Positions 54,779-64,000 of a DNA stretch of 64,000 nucleotides are shown in pieces. Source of the DNA: Chaenocephalus aceratus. Lineage: Eukaryota; Chordata; Actinopteri; Perciformes; Channichthyidae. Within the stretch, counting starts at the first letter, position 1, and each line of letters begins with the position of its first letter. The notes below the pieces were generated by a model that was not told the DNA's origin, did no database searches, and worked only from the letters and a program-made list of their open reading frames with translations. Made by a program: the position numbers and the translations under genes. The DNA is taken from contig CM043800.1 of assembly GCA_023974075.1 (NCBI GenBank), forward strand, positions 36,417,211 to 36,481,210, in the 5' to 3' direction.

Positions 54779-56893
54779 TTAAAGAGCCTGTGACAGCATC
54801 CCAACAACTGTTGTGCAATGAAATATTGGGCTCCTAGTAATCTCGAACAGTCAGTTTAAAAAAGAAAAAGCGATACCGTTCCGTTAAATATCAATAATTT
54901 CGAACATCGCGGGGAAATTCCTTCGACTCATTTTGAAGTTTTGGGGGAAGCCGGAAGTGACGTCAATGCGGGAACGCTTCTCTGTGCGGCGAGAGAGCCA
55001 AACACGGACAAAGTGTGTTGGCATGCGTAGAAATGGTGAATTACTGAGTTTAGGCACGTTAATAACGTTTTAATGAAGTTGACTACAGTATATTCATATT
55101 TGTCAGTGCTTTCATGTCAATTCGGCGACATAAACATAAATGATCGTGGTGAAGATGATGATTACATTAGGATTACAAATCGGGAGTGAGAGCTGCTGAA
55201 TTTCCTCCCGTCGGATGTGATATAAAAACAAATCGATTATTTTTGTGGTTGTAAACTCAAGTGGATGAAACTACATTTATTAGTGCTTTCATGTCAATGC
55301 GGCGAACATATGATACATTAAATGATCGTGAGGATGATGATTAAAAATCGTTTGTTTGAGCCGGTCTGCATTTCCTGATGAGAAAACAAACCGATGCTTT
55401 TTGTAGTTGTAGTACACCAACAACATGGATTAAACGTGTGGTTTTTTTACCACAATGTTGGGAAATTAATGGATAAAATGCACGGATTATTATTATTATT
55501 ATTCCCACTCCGATCGGGACACTAGGTCCACCGTTTCCCCGCAGCGAGGCTCCCCCCGTTGACAGTTTACGTGGGCTGGGTGCAGTGGCGGACTGGCAAT
55601 CGGGACGAATCCCGATGGGCCGGTACCGAAGTGGGCTGGTCGGATAAGTAACTAGCACATTCCCCATAGGCGGCGCGTGAGGCTCAGATTTGGGAAGGCT
55701 AAATAACTTCTTTTACCTGACGCTGCCCGCCTCCGGCGTCTATAGAAAAGAGATCGACTCAGTGTGCGGAGTTTAAATCTCTCAAGTCATATTACAGGAT
55801 AAAGGAAATACAGTTTAAACTGCCGTATGCAGAGAAGACGCCGACGTGTCACACTTATCATTCATATCACATCATCAATCAGATCATCGATCATATAATA
55901 TCATAATATATCATATATCTCCTGATCTGAGTCAGCTTCTCCAGCCTCATCTGGCCGTGCAACACTCACAGTGTCACAGACTGGATGCAGAAGTATTATT
56001 TAACACATTATGTTGACGAAACACTCGAGACAAATGTAATTAAAGTCAGATCCACTCGTGTCTTAGACGTGAACGCGCTCTCAGCTGGAGAGAGAACCCC
56101 TGGCTTGATTTACCGAGTTGATAACCAGCGTCGTAGGACCGCTTAGCGAGATCTCGTTTGTTAGTTTGTTGTTGTTAGTTTGTTTGTTACTCAAACATAT
56201 CCAGGGTCTGTTGAACTGGCTTCATAGTACAGGGCACAGGTGGCTAGCAGCGCTAAGGTCAAAGACACAGACATTATACATTATATTTGTATTTTACCAG
56301 GATGCAGTGACACAAATATTTACATATTTACATTTACTATCTACAGCACCCGCCGCCCCTGACATCCCCCACTCCCCCCGTTGACAATTTACTAGCGGTA
56401 CCGAAGTGGGCCGGTCGAGAGTCCCGGGATGATTTGTAGTCCCATTCCACCACTGGCTACATGACCATATGATCGCCCATATTGACGCACCTCATTCCTA
56501 AACTTCTAACAGATACAACGTAAACCGATCCTTCAGCCTCATATGAGCTCTCGGACACGTTCAACATTAACCTGTCATCGCTGTCTGAGCTTGCTGCTGT
56601 GTGCGCCGTCGTGCGTTTACATCTGACTGTATATATATAAAGGTTTACATGCAGAAGCTGGGATCCTGAACGGTGCAGCTGGAGCGCTGTGCCCGCAATG
56701 ACGTCACCCATCATTTGGCGGGACTTGAAGAATCCGCGAGAAGATCCAGAAAATTGTCAACATTGAAGGCAGATTAATGGTTATCAAAGTACAAATATCC
56801 AAAATCAGTTCAGTAACGGTTTTCAAGGGGACAATATTTACTCAAATTGATGGGTTTGGATGATGGGGGAAAACCGTGTCACAGGCTCTTTAA
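54779..56893. mobile_element. TTAA-flanked DNA element with 13-bp inverted ends
   Basis: TTAA-AGAGCCTGTGACA on the left (54779-54795) and TGTCACAGGCTCT-TTAA on the right (56877-56893) are perfect reverse complements. TTAA target sites are typical of piggyBac and Kolobok transposons; which one applies is not resolved. A second inverted pair lies further in: GTGACGTCAATGCGGG (54957-54972) and CCCGCAATGACGTCAC (56692-56707). Each contains the CRE palindrome TGACGTCA. No transposase was found. It is nested inside the hAT element and hosts another one. Confidence 0.8.
55583..56455. mobile_element. Innermost nested DNA element (CAGTGG-type ends)
   Basis: It starts CAGTGGCGGACTGGCAATCG and ends CCCATTCCACCACTG, so the ends match as CAGTGG[CT]GGA. 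GGTACCGAAGTGGGC occurs near both ends in the same orientation. Flanking 8-mers GCTGGGTG and GCTACATG match at only 5 of 8 positions, so the target duplication is doubtful. No transposase. Confidence 0.6.
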
Positions 56894-57394
56894 CCTTTGT
56901 GTGCTGTTTGCGTCTGTGGGACCCGTTGTCAGTGTTTACTGAAAGAACATGTATTCAATTTAATTATTTTAACCTGGACGGGCCTCACCTCCTCTAGGGG
57001 GGTCCTCACCTCCTCTGGGGGGGTCCGGGGGCATACTCCCCCGGGAAGATGTTTTTTTTAAATGTTGGAAGTTAAAAGCATTAATCTGTTGCACTTTGAG
57101 CACAAAATGAATTTATGGATACAGCTCTCAACACTCAGATGAAAGGGAGCTGTATACTTTTCAATAATCCAAACATCTTGAGAATATGATCACAACCAAT
57201 AACAAATCATTTAAAGTGGTTTATTCTTATCTTATGTTACCTATAGTTAGCCTTCTTTCTTTTTATTTATGCATATTTTACTGATCACTCTCCTTTTAAA
57301 CTGTTTTTTGTATTGTCCTAGTACACATTGGAATGATTTCTTACTTTATCTTAAATAGATAAAGGTGTGCTCTCCCTAGCTAGCTCTCTCTCTC

Positions 57395-57436
<42 letters not shown>

Positions 57437-58096
57437 CCTAGATCTCTCGCTTGCTCTCTCCCTCTGTCTCGCTCGCTCACAGATTCTGTGTGCTCCTCCG
57501 TGGCGATGACGGCTTGCGTTAAAAAATAATAATAAACATATTTGTAAAGTGGTGGGACAAAAACGGGATTTTGAAAAGAGCGGGGGACATGTCCCCCCTG
57601 TCCCAGGTGGAAATTACGCCATGCGTGTGTGTGCGTCGAGTGCAATAAATATATAGGCTATGCAAGTTGCAACACACACAGTAAAACTCTGCCCCTCATG
57701 TGTTGTATAGGCTGGCACGATAGGCTGTTCAATGGGGCTGATGTGTTCTGCCAGAAGGAAAATCAGCGGGGAGGTGCCACATTGGTTTTCTTCCCGACTC
57801 CAACGCTGGTCCCGCAAATCAAGCAAGAACGTGATTGGTCGATATTCATTGGGGCAGGGGGAGGAGGGGTGTTAGATAGATATAGAGTTGTAGTAAGTAG
57901 AAAGAGTTCACTATGATTTAGGTTTCGTTTATGCATAGGGTAGATTCTTTTAATTACATTTCCTTTTTTGTGTATTTTATACATTTTGGATTAGCTTGGC
58001 GAGCTATTTTTAGAACATGCCCCACGGGCGACTCACATTGCCCCTGCGGGCGACTGAGTGCCCGCGGGCACCGTGTTGGCTACCCCTGATCTAGAT

Positions 58097-58498
58097 CATG
58101 GCCCTGCTGGTAAAACACACTTCAAAGCCTAAAGTTTGTGCTTTAACCTAGCACTTTATTATTCACAATGCAATGTAATAGAAACAAATACTTGAATTGT
58201 GAATGCTACGATTAAAAAAAGGAACCTGGGTCGGAAACAATTGGTCCCAAAGACTCAACATGCACGAGCGCTGAGAGTAGGTGAAGTAAAAAGGTATCAA
58301 ATGCCACGAGCACCCTGTGATGCTCGCAGTGTTTCCATGTGATAACGGCCACACGTGTTTACATTTACATTGTTTGCTACGGCGTGTGTATTCAAGTGAA
58401 AGAGTGTTGGTTAAAGTTGCATAGTACAATACTGATGATAATTAACCCATAGAATGGCTATCAGTATTTCTTGAAGCCAACATATAAAACGCTACAAT
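58097..58498. other. Non-coding stretch between two hAT elements
   Basis: Unique-looking sequence with no gene recognised. It ends with GCTACAAT, the target duplication of the next element. Confidence 0.55.
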
Positions 58499-58621
58499 CA
58501 GCGCTTCCCCCAGGGGGGCGTCTTGCCGTCATTTGACGCCCTTATTCAGTTCGGAACGCCCTGAACTCGAGCCGAGGGCGTCCAAACAAATAAATAAAAA
58601 TAAGAGTTTTTATCGCTTGAA

Positions 58622-58819
58622 ATGACGAAAAGGAAAAAGGACGTCCCTCTGCTGGAGGGGCAAAGGAGTCTGGTGGGATTCTTTTCGCCGCTAGCAAAGC
58701 TTGTTCCTGTGACGGGAAGTGTCCTGCCGGCGAGCCTTGACGGGGGGGCGCTAGTGGAGCACGCGCGTGAACTGCGAGCGCCGGAGCCTCGCAGCGGCGA
58801 AACTGAGGCTCCGTGGTAA
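58622..58819 (+). pseudogene. Possible N-terminal remnant of a hAT-type transposase
   Basis: A 65-codon frame starting MTKRKKDVPLLEG after an ACTTGAAATG context. It contains QRSLVGFF, which fits the PIP-box pattern Q-x-x-[LIV]-x-x-F-F used to bind PCNA; hAT-like proteins often start with basic plus Q..L..FF-type sequences. It stops after 65 codons, with no BED finger or catalytic core downstream in the element. It is most simply a dead fragment. The family assignment rests on position inside hAT-type ends, not on a domain. Confidence 0.35.
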
Positions 58820-58871
58820 ACTGTGGTAACGTGAAGAGCCGTTTGGGAGCCGAAAGAGCCGGCTCTTCTTA

Positions 58872-60119
58872 TGCGGCTTTCACACCAGCGCTTTTCAGTT
58901 TCTAGCTCCGAGCGGGAGCTTTTCTGGTTCAGCTCCGGTTTCCCTTTTCAGCTCCCGCTCTGTTCACACCGCCCACTGGCGCCCCAGAGCTGCCCCTGCT
59001 GCGTCATGACGTCACCGTTTACATCGCTGATTTGCTCCTCAACGGCACCCATTACGGCGCTCACAACAACAACAACAACAGCGTCGGGTCTGTAGTATAT
59101 AGTGCCGCGCACATATACCATCAGGACGTTAGTGATGGGGTGCGGCGGCGGAGTGATAGGGGTGTATGCAAGCCCGCATCTAGGAGTGATCGGTGTGTGT
59201 CACGGCTGTAGACCTGTCAAGCAATAAAGATGCATCATACAAAGGGCTACGGATACCTCCTTATTCTCCATGACCTGCGGTCAACTAAATAGCCTAAAGG
59301 ACTATTACAGGGTCGATGATCGTGTTGCTTTTAATCACACGAAGCCAGAATAAATTGAATAACGACTTCTCCAACCTTATACTTTGCTCCAGAGTGCCGT
59401 GGTTCATTGTTTATTAATGTGTTTCTGCAGCATTTACCGACCGCTGCAGTGCTGGCTGCTCTTCCACGGGAGTTTATTCTCCCGTTAGCTCCCGGTTAGC
59501 TCACACTGCAGCGGCCGCTCTAAAGTATCACTGTCCGACTCACACAAGCAGCTGATGCATATCCCCAGTTCCCCTTAGCCTAAGTGAATGTGTGTCAGTC
59601 TGAATTGACACTATTTGGTATCACAACGCTGTTATGAAAGTTTCTCTGGTATAAAACGGGTGATGTTAGCATAGCAACCGAAGCTAAACTGACTACTTGC
59701 ATCCGATAGCTGCAATAATACAAAACAACACGTCTGCCTCTCTCCACAATGATCGATAACAGCGAACGGATGGTCAAAGTAAGGCACAAATAAACAGAAT
59801 CACACGAAGCCTGGTTAGTGTTGCCTGACTTTATAAAGTGTGTTTATAGGCACACTGTTTGTAGGCAGGCATAACAGTCGACCCATGTTCAGGGGAGGTG
59901 GGTTTAGTTTCCTGCACGCCTCGACGTGAGAGAGACGTAAGCGACGTCACCTCTTAGCTCCAAAGCTCTTGCCTCTGGACCGACAATTTTTTGGAGCTGG
60001 AAATGAAGCGGATTCCGGAGCTAAGAGCCGGCGCCGCTGCGGTGTGAACAGGAAAACCCGGCGCTTTTCAGGCTCTAGCTCCGAGCCGGAGCTGAAAAGG
60101 CGCTGGTGTGAAAGGGGCA
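58872..60119. mobile_element. Nested DNA element with long inverted ends (TGC..CTTTCACACC)
   Basis: The left end TGCGGCTTTCACACCAGCGC and the right end, read inward, TGCCCCTTTCACACCAGCGC match, and the similarity continues through CTTTTCAG and the CTAGCTCCGAGC / GAGCC-rich stretch, giving inverted ends of several tens of bp. The interrupted host reads TTCTTA/TATGTGAGCC across the ends; the exact target duplication is ambiguous. No transposase is present. It is related by its ends to 52631-53254. Confidence 0.7.
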
Positions 60120-60336
60120 TATGTGAGCCGAGCCAAATGATTATCACTAATACGTAAAGAGATAGTATCTATAAGGGAAGGCTCAATTCAAAATTCAAGT
60201 CACGTGACACCACCACCCCCCCCCCCCCCGCTCTCGGGGTGGATGCCCTCTCAGCCCTGGTCTGGCGGAAACACTGGCTACAATATCAAAGTATTTCATC
60301 AAAAATACATTGACGTTTGACTTTCTCCATACCGTT

Positions 60337-60877
<541 letters not shown>

Positions 60878-61425
60878 AGTAATGAGTTTTTATTTCTGAT
60901 TATTTGTGCAGTACATGTACATGATGTTTAGTTTGCTAGTTATGACGAAGATTACTTCATGAATGTGTACACATTCATGGTTGCTAAGGTGGTTGCTATG
61001 GACGCTGCAACAGCTCCCAGACCACGTGATCAACAACAATGGCTGTCCTTCGTGTTATTCTCGGTGAAAATGCCTATTTTAAGGTTCATTTGGCCATTAA
61101 AATGCGTTTTGATGTCATTGTATGCGAGTAATGAGTTTTTATTTCTGATTATTTGTGCAGTACATGTACATGATGTTTAGTTTGCTAGTTATAACGAAGA
61201 TTACCTTACGTCTGTGAGGAAAATACACGGGGCTCAGAGCCTCGTATTTTTAAAATCTTTTTTTCCTTCTAATTTATTATTCTTCTCAAAATAACACATT
61301 GTTATTTACTCACCAATAACACACAATTATCCTTGCTTTTATTTATTGGTTTAATTCCATAATCTCGGTCTTTTTTGGTGTTCGTCAGGAACTGAATTTC
61401 AAAATAAAAATAACCGGAAACAGAC
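60878..61425 (+). repeat. Large inverted repeat, left arm
   Basis: Nearly identical to the reverse complement of 63451-64000 over about 550 bp. The pairing begins where the window ends on the right side, so the true arm is longer. Within the arm a 136-bp unit is directly repeated (60820-60955 and 61069-61204, period 249 bp). A perfect 22-bp palindrome spans 60958-60979. Few mismatches are seen (for example ACGGGGCTC versus ACGGTGCTC), suggesting a young or gene-converted pair. The arms carry the same 73-codon open frame in opposite orientation, which I treat as repeat-derived. Confidence 0.88.
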
Positions 61426-63450
61426 GTAGGCCTATAAGGGACATTTCGAGCATCATTGCGATTGTCAAAATGTTTGAGTTTAGGACGGCCGAAGACACTA
61501 CACTACCCAGAATCCCCAGCTATCGTTTAGGACTACAGTCCCCGTGATTACTCTTCAAGGTCTGGGATTGGATGTTGGAGTGGCAGTGCGCCAAGGTTAC
61601 AGCGTCAAACAGCTGTTTGAAATGGAACGAAACCACGCCAGACTATCCAAAACTGGAATCGAACGCACCCCCAGAACTACACACTACACTATTGTGTTTC
61701 GCAAAATGTTCTATGGGACGTCTCTACTGAACGTTTTCGTTTTTCCCACAATTAGAAGTTGCCAGTATTAAACACATTGGTGTTATCAAATGTAAAACAT
61801 ATAATTAATAAATGGGTGAAAATCGCTGTCCATAATGCGCAGCATCAATATATAGCATTAATATACCCACATGACCGCTCATTGATACTTTGTAATTCTA
61901 CTCCACTACAATTCAGAGGGTAACCTGGTATTTTTACTCCACTACACTTATTTGAGTTACTTTGCAGATTCTGATTAATGATGTGAAATATAAACAACCC
62001 TTAAATCAGACTTTAGTTACACCTGAGTAAAATTCAGGGAAGGTGATTGTCAAGTGCCAACAATCAGGAGAGATATTTGATAGTTGGTGCTTGAGAAGAC
62101 TAAACATGTATCTGCAATTGACATTAATGGAAACGAGTAATAAAGTATATTAATTACTCGTTATTCTCTACTAATAGTTAATTAAAGACTATATATTATG
62201 GCTATTTTGCACATCCCTTTCAAGATTTCAAGATTTTAAAGGTGTATTGACATATCATACACAACTTACGGTGTAGTTATGAAATGAATGAAAAACTTGG
62301 GTCACAGGTCCCTCAACAGTGCATTACAAGACATCTATCAATATGTGTGTACCTCCACCATTAAACCTGTCATATTCTGCACATTTCTTATTCTATCTAC
62401 ATACATAAGAGTATAATCCATATGTATAATATCAGTTAAAATAAGTGCTTCAACATAGTTAACATTGCAGGAAAGCAATATATTAGACGTTAAGTACTTT
62501 GTATTTATCTGTAGATAGATACCCCCAAAAAAATTGTCTTATTTAAAAGAAGACCGTAATCTGTTATTTAATGTTTAAATAAAGGTTAATTCGTTTTTCT
62601 GTTTTGCACCTCCTCCTATTAATATCTTTGTACATCCTGCACTAAACTGTTTTATTGAAGAGATCACTTATAGTATCTTCTTGATTTTTTATATTCTATA
62701 TTTCTATCACAGACCTTCTACTTTCCCCCTATGAAAGTATATGTACCCTTAATATTTTTTTAATCAAATATAACACATAAAAACAATAATTCAATAACGT
62801 GCTTTAACCACTAGGCACACAAGGTACACACAGACACTTGTATGTACAACATCTGAAGATGTGTAGTTTTATTCATGCTTTCACATAATTTTACAGCATA
62901 TTGCTATACTATTTCAGACTCAGTATTTACATTCTTACATTCAAAATTCAATCCAATTCAAATCAGTAATATCTTTAAAAACTACGAGTCCTATTATATC
63001 AGCTGTGCACCGTTATGGTGTAAATATAACCTATCTATGAATTATATCAAATGTAAAAGTCAGCCGAATTAGTGTTGATACTGCAAGGAGACGTATTGTG
63101 TGAAGAGAAATTGAGAAGTTTTTTAATTGTTGATATATTTATGATCCACGTCAAGTATTCAGTTTCGGCGGCATTTCTTCAGTTTTTCCAAAGGTCTTCT
63201 CATCAGGGCGCTCTAAATAAAGAACTACGGCATATCTGTAATATGTAATGCAGCCGAACCGTGTATTACAATGCCGTTATGTGATGACTTTCAAAGAGAA
63301 AAGCAAGAACACTCGGAATTAAGTATTATTTTAGTCTTTTCAAATGTTTTCCGGATTTCATCTAATATAAACACCAAACCCCAGCATGCATTGCGGCTAA
63401 AACATCCAATCAGCATAGCTGAGAATCTTGGGTAATCGCTCGAAATGCCC
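61426..63450. other. Spacer between the inverted-repeat arms, non-coding
   Basis: About 2 kb, AT-rich in its second half. A 75-codon frame at 61544-61771 (+) has no recognisable domain. A copy of the ACTTGAGTA-type dispersed repeat lies at about 61880-62045. No transposase, so if this is a transposon it is non-autonomous. Confidence 0.5.
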
Positions 63451-64000
63451 ACGTCAGTTTCCGGTTATTTTTATTGTTAAATTCAGTTCCTGACGAACGC
63501 CAAAAAAGACCGAGATTATGGAATTAAACCAATAAATAAAAGCAAGGATAATTGTGTGTTATTGGTGAGTAAATAACAGTGTGTTATTTTGAAAAGAATA
63601 ATAAATTAGAAGGAAAAAAAGATTTTAAAAATACGAGGCTCTGAGCACCGTGTATTTTCCTCACAGACGTAAGGTAATCTTCGTCATAACTAGCAAACTA
63701 AACATCATGTACATGTACTGCACAAATAATCAGAAATAAAAACTCATTACTCGCATACAATGACATCAAAACGCATTTTAATGGCCAAATGAACCTTAAA
63801 ATAGGCATTTTCACCGAGAATAACACGAAGGACAGCCATTGTTGTTGATCACGTGGTCTGGGAGCTGTTGCAGCGTCCATAGCAACCACCTTAGCAACCA
63901 TGAATGTGTACACATTCATGAAGTAATCTTCGTCATAACTAGCAAACTAAACATCATGTACATGTACTGCACAAATAATCAGAAATAAAAACTCATTACT
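63451..64000 (-). repeat. Large inverted repeat, right arm (cut by the window end)
   Basis: Reverse complement of 60878-61425. It includes the same internal direct-repeat unit and the 22-bp palindrome (63899-63920). The arm runs off the window at 64000. Confidence 0.88.

Larger units (their letters stand above)
54642..58088. mobile_element. 3.4-kb hAT-type element hosting nested insertions
   Basis: The left end CAGGGGTCACCAACCTTTTT and the right end, read inward, CAGGGGTAGCCAACACGG share the CAGGGGT..CCAAC terminus. A perfect 8-bp target duplication, ATCTAGAT, flanks it at 54634-54641 and 58089-58096. Much of the interior is other elements: a TTAA-flanked element at 54779-56893 and probably more pieces at 56950-57620, where GGGGGCATACTCCCCCGGGA and GTCCCCCCTGTCCCAGGTGG look like transposon subterminal sequence. 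No transposase frame survives. A (CT)n tract lies at 57384-57432. Confidence 0.85.
58499..60276 (+). mobile_element. hAT-type element with perfect target duplication and nested insert
   Basis: The left end CAGCGCTTCCCCCAG and the right end CTGGCGGAAACACTG are imperfect inverted termini. GCTACAAT flanks both sides (58491-58498 and 60277-60284). The left part retains a 65-codon frame (58622-58819). Most of the interior is a second element (58872-60119). A C-run of about 15 lies near 60215-60229. Confidence 0.85.

Noticed and set aside
60959..61180. 73-codon protein found identically on opposite strands (also 63698-63919)
   Set aside because: It is a consequence of the inverted repeat. The frame spans palindromic and directly repeated sequence and has no recognisable domain.

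Overview
The window looks like teleost fish nuclear DNA, probably percomorph-like. It has very long CA/GT arrays and many non-autonomous DNA transposons with 8-bp target duplications, plus L1- and L2-clade LINE remains. Short exons with GT/AG splice sites are scattered through kilobases of intron. No bacterial, phage or plasmid features are seen, and the species cannot be named from the sequence.

The only protein-coding gene I can support is the 3' (C-terminal) part of a multi-zinc-finger protein on the minus strand. Five exons join in frame: 50956-51050, 44482-44630, 42510-42797, 40521-40835 and 39591-39872. Together they give about 375 residues: seven C2H2 fingers, one atypical C2HC finger followed by an Arg/Gly-rich linker, an Ala/Glu-rich segment, and a C-terminal tail ending in IVEETV. 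The 5' exons lie beyond the window or were not recognised, and I do not assign a gene symbol.

The dominant structural feature is a 13.1-kb direct duplication (18030-31172 and 31273-44435) that abuts a gap of exactly 100 N. The last 13.1 kb before the gap is the same sequence as the first 13.1 kb after it, differing by small indels and a few substitutions. This is best read as an unmerged contig overlap or a pair of haplotypes, not a biological duplication. The upstream copy of the last three exons is therefore probably an artefact, and it carries a 1-bp frameshift.

Layout: 1-18 kb is non-coding, with DNA transposons, an L1 fragment nested in a hAT MITE, a solo LTR, microsatellites and a weak candidate promoter/5' exon region on the minus strand near 12.3-13.0 kb. 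18-44.4 kb is the duplicated block. 44.4-51.1 kb holds the two upstream zinc-finger exons, L2 remains, MITEs and a pair of direct repeats. 51.1-64 kb is a transposon nest. It includes a hAT-type element with a TTAA-flanked element inside it and a third element inside that, a second hAT-type element with a nested TIR element, a 294-bp CA array, and a large inverted repeat cut by the window end.

I found no convincing undescribed system. The most informative items are the false-duplication signature, a final-exon splice acceptor that lies directly on a LINE 3' tail, the nested elements with intact target duplications, and the large inverted repeat.
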